This document shows, piece after piece, positions 60,501-63,726 of a stretch of 64,000 bases of DNA. The notes beneath the pieces were generated by a model. The model worked only from the letters and a program-made list of their open reading frames with translations. It made no database searches and was not told the DNA's origin. Origin of the DNA: Heterobilharzia americana (Eukaryota; Platyhelminthes; Trematoda; Strigeidida; Schistosomatidae). The first letter of the stretch is position 1. Each line of letters opens with the position of its first letter. The stretch lies in contig OX104134.1 in assembly GCA_944470555.2 (NCBI GenBank), forward strand, positions 71,976,678 to 72,040,677, read 5' to 3'. A program made the translations under genes and the position numbers.

Positions 60501-63325
60501 GAAGCATATTACTTTTGAAAAATGTTTACCTAGTGAGTATCTAGCCCAGAGTTAATCATTAAGTCTCAGCACTTCCGAACATATCTGATTAGTCTAAGCT
60601 ATTTCGCATATTGTATTAATTTACCTATGAAATAATAATTGCTTTGCTCACTTGGATGAAATTTGATTTTTTTTTCCAGAACAGAAACAGAAATATACCT
60701 CTATAGTGCAGTTGAAGAGTTAGCAGCCACTGGTAGACAGCCATCCTATTACAAATGCAGTGTTTGTTGTCATTCACTGGGAGTGTGTAAATCAAAGGCT
60801 AATGCAATCGAGGTATATAATGAGCAGTTAAATTTACTTGAAACACAAATACACGCTTTTAAAACGTTTATTGGTTTATTGAATACTGACTTTTTAATCA
60901 GAACGAATGAAGGTAAAGATGATACTTTACTGAATATACCACATACAGGTATTGTGTTTGTCGGCTTGGAGAATTCTGAACAAGCTTTAAGGTTGGTGAA
61001 ACTATTTTTTCCAAAGTATTTTATTACTGTAAATTTATAAGTAGGCGTATATCATAAAACTAACTGGTCGATTGAAATGATGCATAATCTAATACTATTT
61101 AAAATAACTTGTTCTCAACGCGACAAGATAAAACCAACAATGCTAACGACTTATCAAACATTATAGGATTGATATGAAAGTATGCAGAACATGCAGACAA
61201 TAATGCGATGTTCAAAATTAAAAGATGAAATTGATGCTGTTTCATCATCATGGTGGATTTAGAGCGTCCTGATTTAACATCACTAACCAGTGATTTAGGT
61301 TATCTGCAGGACTCCATGACAAGTTTGCAGTTTCAATTAAGATTCAGTGTAGCAGTCATTATCTTCATTAGTGAACAATCTTTGAAGTCTGAGTAGCTTG
61401 AAAATTCTGTCAATGTACTCTTTTCTAGTCTTCCTTCAGCGTCGAGATACACATTGCTACGCTATTCGTGTAATATGGTAGTGACTCAGGTGTCTTGTTT
61501 TAGAAAATGACCATCAGTCCTTTTGTAACTACCACTAACACTTGATTCAAATATCTAGGTAAGTGAACAGGCTATTGCACTCATTTATTACACTGTGTTA
61601 CGCAACTAGGTGTGCACCTTTTATCTTACATCTCCTGTTATAAGTGTTTGATGAATTGGTACTGTCACTCTAGCCAGTCACACAAAGTCAACTTTCCCTC
61701 CTACCTTCAATTTTTTTAGAAAGGAATGAAATGACTATTCGTTAGCTAAATGAAACTGAACTTCATATCATACCCATTGTACGAACATTGTAAGTGAACA
61801 GTTTATTCGTGAACATGCCTTTCCTTTACGACTCAATGAGTAGGAAATGCAAATTTTGCTGAAACACCAAGTACATTCAAGTGACAAGTCATTTTCAATG
61901 AGTGCTAAAACCCAAAGTAATCGTATAGTATGTGATAATCATTTTCGTTAAAGTTCAAAATGTATTAATGACTTAAAACTCCTTGAAAAATTTCATCAAC
62001 ATAATCGAAACAGTAACTTCAGATTGAATAGATTCATCTTATTTCATTCCTTCCTTTCGACTACCAAAAGTCTTCAATAAACTAAGCAGCTTGCTTTGAG
62101 TTTTTTCGCAGAATTAACATAATATTAAAACTTACAAATAACACTGGAATAATCTGTGCTTTTTTATTTATATAAATTAAGGTTGCGAAGTTCGTAATTT
62201 TGATATTAAAGTATTGCAGTGACTTTAAATGCTACCCTAGCAACCGCTTAGATAACCAGTTACGTTCCTATAATCTATGAAAAACTACATTGGCAGTCGA
62301 AATTATGAAATTTGATTGGTTAATTTAGTAGTTTCTAGGGGAGGTTTTAAAGTCACTCAATTAACGTGCTCAGAAAGATATATAGCAGCGAAGGTACTGG
62401 ACTGACTAAATGCTATCCTAAATTTGATTGGTTGTTGGCGTTTAATTCGAATAGTTTTTTATTCCCCCTAAATTCGGATATGAGTTAATGGATGTATGTA
62501 TCATACTTGCAGTGTGTTGAATATTCTGAGTTTAGAGCCTGTTGACTACGAACTCACTACCTAAAATTTCATCTACGTCATACTATTTACTAGGGTCTAT
62601 TTCCACTTTAAGGCTTCTAATTATCCTGTTTTTTAAGTCTTTACTCTAGGTCACGAACACTGATCCAGTTCTTTCGAATATTCGCTGCAGTATAGGAACT
62701 AATCTAAGTAGTATGCTATATTTAGTATGGGGACTTTTACTAATACGTTAATGGCTTCAGTACTCTTTTGAAACATAAACCCTGGTATTGAATGCCAACA
62801 TGAAAAAAAGGCGTACTTTTGTTCGTGAACCCGTTGAAAACTTAGTATCTAACACTTCGAAACAAAAGGTCTTACTGCTTCACTTTGTAATCATAGTATA
62901 TTCCCTAATCACAAAAATTTATTTGTCACTATCAACACGACTGATACGTAGTGACTAGTTCAAGCAAGTATCATGTGTCTTTGTAACAGTTGCACACATG
63001 TAAGTAGTAAGTCCTAAAGATCTGCAGAAACTATGAGTCACTATCAATATTCACCATCACTAACTAATACTACACATATACATATGAAATTTCTAAAGTA
63101 ACTTGATTGTCTCTCTCTTTTTTTCTTTTCTTCCTATTCATCTAGATTTTTGTCTTCATACACAGTCTGTCCTTTACACGTTCTACATATCGATAACACT
63201 TTAAACATGAAAATGTATTGTGAAAGTCATCGGCCTTGGAGGAAATTGTATTCAATCAAAAAACCAAAGAAGCCTGGTGTATTCAGACATGCTTACTTAG
63301 CGCCACCAGCTTCTGATTTACTATG
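5416..63325 (+). CDS. TMEM63: TMEM63/OSCA (CSC1-like) mechanosensitive cation channel, multi-exon, N-terminal ~408 residues
   Basis: Nine exons assembled by splice signals, phase and similarity to the family encode a 5'-complete, 3'-incomplete protein. Order: a short N-terminus with an N-glycosylation sequon (NRS, residues 13-15); TM0 (about 26-46); a cytosolic link; the pre-TM1 helix and TM1 (about 88-124, with AGLDAVAY as in plant and animal relatives); TM2 (about 158-180); then the cytosolic domain. That domain opens with a beta-strand motif (VLMLTG, ITGLP in relatives), continues through a cysteine-containing helical insert and a second strand (GIVFVGLENSEQA, like AFVTFQ in relatives), and ends at the LAPPASDLLW motif that precedes TM3. 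This covers the RSN1_TM and PHM7_cyt type domains; the RSN1_7TM pore half must lie to the right of the window. The family forms plasma-membrane or endolysosomal cation channels opened by membrane tension or osmotic change. All junction phases agree: 0, 2, 2, 1, 0, 2, 2, 2. Genomic span exceeds 58 kb for about 1.2 kb of coding sequence. Vertebrate paralogue A/B/C assignment is not possible. Confidence 0.9.
5524..8090 (+). other. Intron 1 of TMEM63-like gene
   Basis: 2567 nt, GTAAGT to CGTAG. Apart from a tRNA-derived SINE at about 7478-7640 I see no coding motif or repeat in 5524-7477 or 7641-8090. Confidence 0.75.
7478..7640 (+). mobile_element. tRNA-derived SINE
   Basis: An A-box-like GTGTAGCTCACTGGTTAA and a B-box-like GAGTTTGAACCC are followed by a body (CCACCTACCGAGGTTTGGGT) and by CACACAATAA-type 3' sequence. 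The same body recurs near 20700-20870 (+), 45845-45990 (+) and 34100-34230 (-), so this is a dispersed family. The acceptor stem does not pair, so it is not a tRNA gene. Confidence 0.65.
8091..8152 (+). CDS. TMEM63: TMEM63-like exon 2 (second half of TM0)
   Basis: 62 nt, reading VCVGLYLIFRKIIEREFVPK plus two bases. Acceptor AATCGTAG before 8091, donor AG|GTACGT at 8153. It enters in phase 0 and leaves in phase 2. The hydrophobic run finishes TM0, and the following RK..ERE tract is the basic/charged cytosolic cap expected after this helix. It lies in an intron otherwise carrying repeats. Confidence 0.8.
8578..8900 (+). mobile_element. Sm-alpha-like SINE with hammerhead domain
   Basis: The tRNA-like head has A box TGGCTGAGTGATTAATGCG and B box GAGTTCGACCCC. 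It is followed by a hammerhead-like fold at 8674-8699: TTGAGGA, stem II GTCCC/GGGAC with loop GTACT, then GAAA. Sm-alpha SINEs of schistosomes are known to carry self-cleaving hammerheads. The end at 8900 is approximate. Confidence 0.7.
8674..8699 (+). ncRNA. Degenerate hammerhead ribozyme core in SINE
   Basis: The conserved CUGANGA box reads TTGAGGA (first C changed to T). Stem II GTCCC (8681-8685) pairs perfectly with GGGAC (8691-8695), and GAAA follows at 8696-8699. Stems I and III could not be resolved by eye. The substitution at the catalytically important first C probably abolishes or weakens cleavage. Confidence 0.55.
9420..11700 (+). mobile_element. CR1/Jockey-type element, endonuclease and RT tail, decayed
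   Basis: Endonuclease-domain motifs read on the + strand. ITSVGIALSCK lies at 10361-10393, a DNFNA (DMNA) catalytic tract near 10595, the NQQWTHIGDTA tract near 10788-10820 matches the family's NQPWTQIDHIAI, and the SFWGTC-like tract near 10862 is in another frame. RT tail sequence resumes with QFTYLGRGISHHRLEAEEI at about 11383-11440. The RT palm with the catalytic YADD is missing or unrecognisable between about 11000 and 11350, so this is an internally deleted copy. The stretch 9420-10300 is assigned to its 5' part by position only. Confidence 0.6.
11739..11813 (+). CDS. TMEM63: TMEM63-like exon 3 (TM0-TM1 cytosolic link)
   Basis: 75 nt, reading NLRDDAKTSGASKCPNLVPY then FLRI. Acceptor TTTCCAG before 11739, donor AAG|GTAATT at 11814. 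It enters and leaves in phase 2. The CPNLVPYFLRI tract aligns with the CPWLTAIFRL tract before TM1 in vertebrate TMEM63, which identifies this very short exon. The link is shorter than in human paralogues. The exon starts about 40 nt after the end of a decayed CR1 element. Confidence 0.8.
12508..12965 (-). mobile_element. CR1-type 3' end fragment (minus strand)
   Basis: Reverse complement of the 3' region of the CR1-like family seen at 50880-51110. It is almost identical over about 370 nt to 23659-24030, including the GGTGGTGGTGGTGG tract and the AAGCTTCATATGATACCAGA tract. Only non-coding and C-terminal remnants are left. Confidence 0.7.
13270..13570 (+). mobile_element. Penelope-like element tail, diverged
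   Basis: It aligns with the identical arms at 17240-17659 and 18913-19332. Shared tracts include AAAGTTCACGTCAGC.GGACA, CCTAGAATGATAAGGAAAACTTCAC and AAACCGACCAGCC near their counterparts. It is diverged and has indels, so it is older than the two identical arms. Confidence 0.6.
13910..15060 (+). mobile_element. CR1-type RT and C-terminal fragments, decayed
   Basis: An RT tract with the motif-B-like SSGVHQK lies near 13970. A HFTYLWRCVNPCEPVVDEIL tract is at about 14218-14277. The connecting VFDP and ISIEVRRRI tracts are near 14480-14550, and the terminal SDMAQIRSRGCNC tract is near 14817-14855. Order matches the element at 1-1530. Many stops. Confidence 0.65.
15320..15905 (-). mobile_element. 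CR1-type C-terminal and 3' UTR fragment (minus strand)
   Basis: On the minus strand, from 15905 downward, it reads the YGCETWPLKVEDMKRL-like tract and the FDHRYLRSIGH tract. It ends at about 15320 with the same 3' UTR as 12508 (AGAACCTCACACA). 5'-truncated by family standards. Confidence 0.7.
17240..17659 (+). repeat. Left arm of 420-bp inverted repeat
   Basis: Reads as the reverse complement of 18913-19332 over its whole length, with no mismatch noticed by eye. It encodes (minus strand) the C-terminal end of a Penelope GIY-YIG region. A further, diverged inverted match continues inward at 17832-17900 against 18840-18915 after a ~170-nt insertion or deletion. Confidence 0.85.
17240..18912 (-). 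mobile_element. Penelope-like element, RT to GIY-YIG tail (minus strand), decayed
   Basis: On the minus strand, from about 18800 down, RT motifs appear in order. VSFNVTVLYTS is near 18800, GLLAGAAMKRLEILALPLIK is near 18570, and the catalytic box reads YVGD (normally YVDD) near 18490, followed by IINIFEDIKFTTQEE. The connecting VAHKHTKSLHSL tract is near 17990, a GIY-YIG remnant (HQRAVKRQ) near 17850, and the C-terminal NVEILDRRNRK tract lies in the arm 17240-17659. The Asp-to-Gly change and several stops make it inactive. Confidence 0.75.
18913..19332 (+). repeat. Right arm of 420-bp inverted repeat
   Basis: Partner of the left arm. On the + strand it carries the GIY-YIG remnant tail (AVKRRDVSSLISIHA just at its start, then EFNCENVEILDRRNRKNTR and IDPIY tracts in shifted frames). 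Confidence 0.85.
19333..19850 (+). mobile_element. Penelope-like RT fragment (plus strand), decayed
   Basis: The + strand reads RYVSDISIIYHE near 19563-19600 (catalytic YVDD changed to YVSD). It continues with LLSTIHATRTSVEFILERES and IFPFLDV, the standard order after the Penelope catalytic box. The frame stays open to about 19849 without further recognisable motifs. It is opposite in orientation to the neighbouring copy. Confidence 0.7.
20570..20880 (+). mobile_element. Two adjacent tRNA-derived SINE copies
   Basis: Two successive units each have an A-box-like and a B-box-like motif (GTCCTGAGTTCAGAACCC near 20630; GTCGTGGGTTTGAGCCCC near 20740) and a CTCACACAATAA or CTCATACAGTAA tail. The second shares the CTCCACCTGTCGAGGTTTGG body with 7478-7640. 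Confidence 0.6.
21902..22041 (+). CDS. TMEM63: TMEM63-like exon 4 (pre-TM1 helix and TM1)
   Basis: 140 nt, 46 codons, from SPEFARRAGLDAVAYILVMR to FMAQES. Acceptor ATGCGCAG before 21902, donor TCAG|GTAAAT at 22042. It enters in phase 2 and leaves in phase 1. The AGLDAVAY motif is the family signature before TM1 (AGLD.A.YL in OSCA proteins). The hydrophobic run FQLFALTPIFVLCSPLFFM is TM1. Relatives end TM1 with PVN; here the equivalent is diverged. Confidence 0.88.
22089..22140. repeat. (AT)n microsatellite
   Basis: Continuous TA/AT dinucleotides with a single phase break near 22107. Confidence 0.95.
23096..23164. repeat. (AT)n microsatellite
   Basis: Uninterrupted alternating AT tract directly abutting a tRNA-derived SINE head at 23165. 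Confidence 0.95.
23165..23460 (-). mobile_element. tRNA-derived SINE (minus strand) ending at an AT tract
   Basis: On the minus strand it has A box GTAGCTCAGTAGATGGAGC and B box GGTTCGAATCCGG. The anticodon arm is CCGG/CCGG with an AAAC loop and the acceptor stem does not pair, so it is a SINE, not a tRNA gene. Related bodies lie at 25600-25725 and 31135-31230 on the + strand. Confidence 0.65.
23655..24480 (-). mobile_element. CR1-type tail, internally deleted (minus strand)
   Basis: The first ~370 nt match 12517-12895 almost base for base. Further up (to 24430) the minus strand reads the C-terminal tract and ends with the VDHFTYLR-type tract (GTGTCAACCACTTCACTTACC in reverse complement). 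Part of the RT C-terminus is missing between them. Confidence 0.65.
24840..24960 (-). mobile_element. tRNA-derived SINE fragment (minus strand)
   Basis: The minus strand shows GTAACTCACTGTTCTAGCCAT (A-box-like) and GGTCATGGGTTTAAACCC (B-box-like). It continues with the CCAGGCGAGGTTTGGGCAG body shared with 7478-7640. Confidence 0.55.
25600..25725 (+). mobile_element. tRNA-derived SINE, 3' portion
   Basis: GGTCGCTGGTTCGAATCCGG (B box) is followed by a body also present at 31135-31230 (TTTTCATTTCACC...CAGTCTGCCAAACCACGGC). Confidence 0.55.
27050..27420 (-). mobile_element. CR1-type C-terminal fragment (minus strand)
   Basis: The reverse complement matches 43130-43440 closely (GGTTGGAGACTAG.TGATGTGAATC and GTTATCTTCATCTT tracts). 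This is the SQWLETL...CIHTLS end of the RT protein plus the start of the 3' UTR. Stops throughout. Confidence 0.55.
31135..31230 (+). mobile_element. SINE body fragment
   Basis: Matches the 3' body at 25615-25725 (CAAATTTTCATTTCACC; AGTCTGCCAAACCACGGC). The tRNA-like head is missing. Confidence 0.5.
31490..31640 (+). mobile_element. Penelope-like terminal repeat fragment with hammerhead
   Basis: Carries a hammerhead fold at 31543-31603 flanked by GACAAAATATCAAAGCTTAGAG. That tract also flanks the 56549-56632 hammerhead on the opposite strand as CGACAAAATAACAAAGCTTAGAG. No Penelope coding sequence is recognisable next to it, so it looks like a solitary terminal repeat. Confidence 0.6.
31543..31603 (+). 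ncRNA. Penelope-type hammerhead ribozyme
   Basis: CTGAAGA at 31567-31573 fits CUGANGA. Stem II TCACCAGG/CCTGGTGA (31576-31591) is perfect and GAAA follows at 31593-31596. Stem III pairs CTGAAC (31543-31548) with GTTCAG (31598-31603), with one A-C mismatch near the core. ATC at 31549-31551 sits where the cleavage triplet belongs. Stem I has lost most of its 5' strand compared with the copy at 56549-56632, so activity is doubtful. Confidence 0.6.
32945..33110 (-). mobile_element. tRNA-derived SINE fragment (minus strand)
   Basis: The minus strand reads GCTTAGTGGTAAGGTCACTGAC (A-box-like) and AGGTTTGAATCTC (B-box-like). A related + strand head lies at 33230-33290 (GCGCAGTGGTAAGACCACTGAC). Confidence 0.5.
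34100..34230 (-). mobile_element. tRNA-derived SINE (minus strand)
   Basis: The minus strand shows GTATAGCTCATTGATTTAGG and GGATTTGAACACC as A and B box. It then carries the CCCACACAATACATATGGTTC tail related to 7478-7640. It lies about 280 nt before exon 5. Confidence 0.55.
34512..34696 (+). CDS. TMEM63: TMEM63-like exon 5 (extracellular loop and TM2)
   Basis: 185 nt. Acceptor TTTTTAG before 34512 completes the phase-1 codon of exon 4 (alanine). The frame is open through DHFTFLVSGTGWQLYAIVTV to WPRKSKF. GWQLYAI corresponds to the LWLH/FWIH tract opening TM2, and the hydrophobic run to about residue 180 is TM2, followed by the basic PRKSK cap. Donor TTT|GTAAGA at 34697 is phase 0 and joins exon 6 in frame with a linker of family-typical length. 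A nearer acceptor (CTTGTCAG before 34604) was not chosen because it breaks phase with exon 4. Confidence 0.85.
34729..34857 (+). CDS. TMEM63: Candidate alternative exon 5b: acidic insert after TM2
   Basis: A 43-codon open segment running from NNEYRGQSTLVISGDG to QCECDRINQ, with six consecutive aspartates. It ends at a good donor, CAA|GTAAGC at 34858, phase 0, which also joins exon 6 in frame. It can be reached from exon 5 by removing a 32-nt micro-intron (34697-34728, GTAAGA...GATGAG) or a 53-nt one ending CAG at 34749. A one-base deletion in the TTT run near 34713 would also connect it to exon 5 without an intron. Schistosomes are known to have introns this short. The frame is open for about 60 codons, which is unusual but not decisive at this AT content. 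The alternative is plain intron. Confidence 0.4.
35930..36110 (+). mobile_element. CR1-type RT scrap
   Basis: A short tract of the ISP...LTDEIFSPIQKTFLAFANL type lies at about 35960-36045. It is the connection-domain segment seen at 744-800 in the first copy. Nothing else of the element is visible. Confidence 0.5.
36855..38011 (-). mobile_element. CR1-type 3' half (minus strand)
   Basis: The minus strand reads from 38011 through the RT motif-B region (SPFLFNFI equivalents near 37985), motif-C surroundings, the VYCTPIRSVLLYGCE tract (37540-37500) and the C-terminal tract. It ends at about 36855 with the same 3' UTR as 1462-1517. It stops abruptly at the 5' end of the RTE copy starting at 38012. 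Closely similar to the element entering at 63727. Confidence 0.8.
38012..41378 (+). mobile_element. RTE-type (SR2-like) non-LTR retrotransposon, near full length (copy B)
   Basis: The 5' region is shared with 1628 and 59800. ATG at 38250 opens the endonuclease (MKAKVNVETWNVRTM), with ICESRLNGSG, SIIYSD and QCYTMH tracts. Later blocks are GKAAGPDGIPSEAL near 39820-39860, a motif-A region near 40215 (FIDFEKPL, catalytic Asp region damaged), motif B near 40375 and FADD near 40513. The C-terminal TWRVTK tract lies near 40930. It ends in GTTCCATTAGGAACCCAAGG and an (AAT)n-type tail. It is frame-broken several times, so non-autonomous. Confidence 0.88.
41700..42350 (-). mobile_element. RT fragment of a different non-LTR family (minus strand)
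   Basis: From about 42310 down, the minus strand reads AAWKDIKIVLALKSVISG-like sequence. RPIAITSLFFLLLEKLIIPV follows near 42230-42170, then FGDSNQFAYSGKKSTVDAT near 42140-42085. Below 42000 come WTSCT and SWIIIWLYSFFSE-like tracts, and a degenerate PQGC equivalent near 41870. This is RT fingers and palm with a motif style unlike the two main families here. Stops and frameshifts are frequent. Confidence 0.6.
42830..42975 (+). mobile_element. tRNA-derived SINE fragment
   Basis: GGGTCGTGGGTTGGAAACTCGC resembles a decayed B box. It is followed by TTCACACAATAAGTG and GCACGTGCACATGG tails as in the SINE family at 7478-7640. Confidence 0.45.
42990..43510 (+). mobile_element. CR1-type C-terminal fragment
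   Basis: The + strand reads VSNAEVGCNILGKLADDVVN at 43000-43060. This is the SNAEVRLRSRVLGRRGKSVDEV segment of the first copy. The SQWLETL-type end and 3' UTR follow, similar to 27050-27420. It ends about 60 nt before exon 6. Confidence 0.65.
43574..43656 (+). CDS. TMEM63: TMEM63-like exon 6 (first beta strand of cytosolic domain)
   Basis: 83 nt, reading IPNVLMLTGVQNSTLEESSM then KKIKTFF. Acceptor TGATGCAG before 43574, donor GA|GTAAGC at 43657. It enters in phase 0 and leaves in phase 2. VLMLTGV matches the TLFITGLP strand-turn of the RRM-like cytosolic domain. The following helix ending in KTFF aligns with VESHFRDAYP in relatives. A sequon-like NST is present but would be cytosolic. Confidence 0.85.
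44429..44486. repeat. Perfect 58-nt palindrome (28-nt arms, 2-nt loop)
   Basis: Arm 44429-44456 (TTTCAAGTTGTTATTCATCG, then AAGACTGA) is exactly complementary to 44459-44486 across a TG loop. The unit is flanked by the same 12-mer ATAAGCACATGT at 44418-44429 and 44521-44532. Confidence 0.95.
45845..45990 (+). mobile_element. tRNA-derived SINE
   Basis: ACAGGTTCGAACACC (B-box-like) is followed by CTCCACCTACCGAGATTTGGG, the body shared with 7478-7640 and 20740-20870. The A box is eroded. Confidence 0.6.
46599..46657. repeat. (AT)n microsatellite
   Basis: Continuous alternating TA tract. Confidence 0.95.
47573..47611. other. Strong nested hairpin, unidentified
   Basis: GTAACGG (47573-47579) pairs with CCGTTAC (47605-47611). 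They enclose GAAGACCC-TTC-GGGTCTTC (47585-47603), an 8-bp stem with a 3-nt loop. It is GC-rich against an AT-rich background. No known RNA family recognised. Confidence 0.5.
48754..48997 (-). CDS. Candidate antisense exon of an unknown protein
   Basis: On the minus strand, a 244-nt segment open for 81 codons lies between an acceptor (TTTTAACAAATAG) and a donor (GATGAG|GTAAGT). It enters in phase 2 and leaves in phase 0. The peptide starts NTEVASCSKNQPSSSTSKQP and ends SDPTRDE. It is hydrophilic and Ser/Asn/Lys-rich, without transmembrane segments or recognised domain, as in a disordered region. It lies inside intron 6 of the channel gene on the opposite strand. I found no neighbouring exon, so it may belong to a nested gene, be a cryptic exon, or be chance. 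Confidence 0.4.
49440..49660 (-). mobile_element. Possible CR1-type tail scrap (minus strand)
   Basis: GGAGTCTCCTACCACTAATT and the following ~90 nt loosely match the C-terminal/3' region of the CR1 family in reverse complement (GAGTCTCCAACCACTGGCTT in the copies at 37100 and 63980). Weak. Confidence 0.35.
50100..51110 (+). mobile_element. CR1-type RT palm to 3' end, 5'-truncated
   Basis: The + strand reads TSEFTWLIYL, then HLANLKHVDDIVLLGKD near 50145-50190 (catalytic box HVDD instead of YADD). VDHFTYLRSHISSPNG follows near 50350, the HRCLRSIARV tract near 50600, RRRVLGKIDKSSDVVVNLRR near 50655-50715, KTCQHSVKSLTVDLG near 50790, and SQWLRALG near 50880. The 3' UTR runs to about 51110. Stops interrupt it repeatedly. 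Confidence 0.75.
51512..51592. repeat. (AT)n microsatellite, 81 nt
   Basis: Uninterrupted alternating AT tract; the longest in the window. Confidence 0.97.
52220..52870 (+). mobile_element. CR1-type C-terminal fragment
   Basis: The + strand reads FQVFEHKYLRSISRG near 52264-52310, VEARRGVLYNEGKCVDVVMN near 52331-52390 and LRLGWKKANERQMKTFH near 52460-52515. An eroded terminal tract and 3' UTR resembling 1430-1480 follow. Only the last third of the protein is present. Confidence 0.65.
53918..54256 (-). mobile_element. 5'-truncated RTE copy (minus strand)
   Basis: The minus strand matches the last ~320 nt of copy B (IGHTLRRPTGDITRQ near 54170, then the 3' end AACCCTATGTTCTAC). It ends in an (AAT)n tail that appears as TATTATTATTATT at 53918-53940. 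Short 5'-truncated copies are typical of target-primed reverse transcription. Confidence 0.8.
55070..55150 (+). CDS. TMEM63: TMEM63-like exon 7 (cytosolic domain)
   Basis: 81 nt, reading EFHPDIIVKWIQPVYLIRQL then IELEQA. Acceptor TCAATGTAG before 55070, donor TAA|GTGAGT at 55151. It enters and leaves in phase 2. The PDIIVKWIQPVYLIRQLIEL tract aligns with the [21 protein letters not shown] tract of human TMEM63A: second strand, then the helix leading to the charged linker. Confidence 0.83.
55297..56650 (-). mobile_element. Penelope-like element: terminal hammerhead, RT tail, GIY-YIG (minus strand)
   Basis: Read on the minus strand: a hammerhead region (56632-56549), then the post-RT tract SKFLIDTPMENAYPLQLLNH near 55970 and PKPIVYSTPKKDIFLKV near 55880. 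The GIY-YIG part YIGRCNHGMQTRVGEHIPKW lies near 55755-55700, with RHPTSFTAKHIIEMNHKV down to 55600 and KFTEASAIVKFHPLLC to 55510. The RT palm is absent, so this is a deleted copy. Imperfect inverted repeats flank the coding part: 55297-55412 against 56142-56262, sharing AAATGTGATGT and GCGCAATACATTTCGAACA. Penelope elements use a GIY-YIG nuclease. Confidence 0.82.
56549..56632 (-). ncRNA. Penelope-type hammerhead ribozyme (minus strand)
   Basis: On the minus strand CTGATGA occupies 56588-56582 and GAAA 56562-56559, both intact. It is preceded by a perfect 9-bp hairpin CACTAACTT/AAGTTAGTG with a TATA loop (56610-56589), a stem I candidate. Outer GTCGT (56632-56628) and ACGAC (56553-56549) pair as stem III, with ATC of GATATC as the candidate cleavage triplet. 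An extra ~10 nt between ATC and stem I is atypical. Stem II (AGTCACC...) is weak, so activity is uncertain. Confidence 0.6.
59168..59800 (-). mobile_element. RTE 5' segment, inverted part of a twin-primed insertion
   Basis: The minus strand carries the RTE 5' UTR (GTCCTAAGCCTCGGTAAAGA near 59750), the ATG at 59542 with MKAKVNVETWNVRTMFEPSK, and the endonuclease N-terminal half down to the QCYAPTNNAD tract near 59170. This is the 5' end of the element in inverted orientation, joined at about 59800-59811 to a sense 3' end. Confidence 0.85.
59812..59982 (+). mobile_element. RTE 3' end, sense part of the same twin-primed insertion
   Basis: The + strand reads the last ~160 nt of RTE (GTTGGGCGTCCGAGGGTGAC to GAAGCCCTATGTTCCGCTAG), then an A/T-rich AATAATGAAATA tail. 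The 10-mer ATCACTTCAG directly follows (59983-59992) and also precedes the inverted part (59158-59167). Confidence 0.85.
60680..60991 (+). CDS. TMEM63: TMEM63-like exon 8 (bulk of cytosolic domain)
   Basis: 312 nt, 103 codons, from TETEIYLYSAVEELAATGRQ to GLENSEQAL. Acceptor TTTTTTCCAG before 60680 is strong. The donor AAG|GTTGGT at 60992 is weak but is the one that fits phase 2 with exon 9. It contains a cysteine cluster (YKCSVCCHSLGVCKSK), positioned like the cysteine cluster (CGQFCCCEVLGC) in human TMEM63A. A helix (NAIEVYNEQLNLLETQI) and the strand GIVFVGL, corresponding to MAFVTFQ, follow. Confidence 0.9.
60992..63145 (+). other. Intron 8 of TMEM63-like gene
   Basis: 2154 nt between AAG|GTTGGT and CATCTAG. 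I see no retroelement motif, SINE box or coding tract; AT-rich unique sequence. Confidence 0.7.
63146..63325 (+). CDS. TMEM63: TMEM63-like exon 9 (end of cytosolic domain, approach to TM3)
   Basis: 180 nt, from FLSSYTVCPLHVLHIDNTLN to HAYLAPPASDLL, then TG of a tryptophan codon. Acceptor ATTCATCTAG before 63146, donor ATG|GTATGT at 63326, phase 2. The HAYLAPPASDLLW tract is the family motif (VTFAADPEDICWKNL in human TMEM63A) immediately before TM3. The next exon, which should supply the G of tryptophan and then an N-L motif, is not in the window. Confidence 0.88.
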
Positions 63326-63726
63326 GTATGTAAGAAAACATCCTCTTTTTGTTAATTTGATCTGACAGAGTACTGCTGTCATTTCGTATAAACTAGTGAA
63401 ATGGGCATAAAGTAACAAGAGTGGTTTTATCATAACTTTTGTTGTCAATATTTGTTTAACCTGCATAATGTTCCACATGATGTAGTGATATTTTAAAAAA
63501 AAAATATCGTTTAACTAATACATGCTGGCCTAGGGAGGTCAGCATTTACTAATGAAAGTGTAAGATAGTCATTTTCAACTTCAGAAAATATAAAAACAGT
63601 AAATACATTGTGTGTGATTGGATATGGTTTCGCTGTTGACTGTATTTTGTCAAACTGATACACGTTTTATCCATTGCCATCAATGCTCAGTAGGTGCTTT
63701 CCTCATATCTCCTAGTATCTAATCAT
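63326..63726 (+). other. Start of intron 9 of TMEM63-like gene
   Basis: Begins GTATGT after exon 9. No features recognised before the CR1 end at 63727. The intron continues past the window. Confidence 0.65.

Larger units (their letters stand above)
55151..60679 (+). other. Intron 7 of TMEM63-like gene
   Basis: 5.5 kb, largely occupied by a Penelope-like element (55297-56650) and a CR1 copy interrupted by an RTE fragment (57540-60440). 56651-57539 and 60441-60679 show nothing recognisable. Confidence 0.75.

Noticed and set aside
63150..63365. Frame read as starting with TTG at 63150
   Set aside because: It is the internal part of exon 9. The exon starts at 63146 with a split codon and ends at 63325; the rest is intron.
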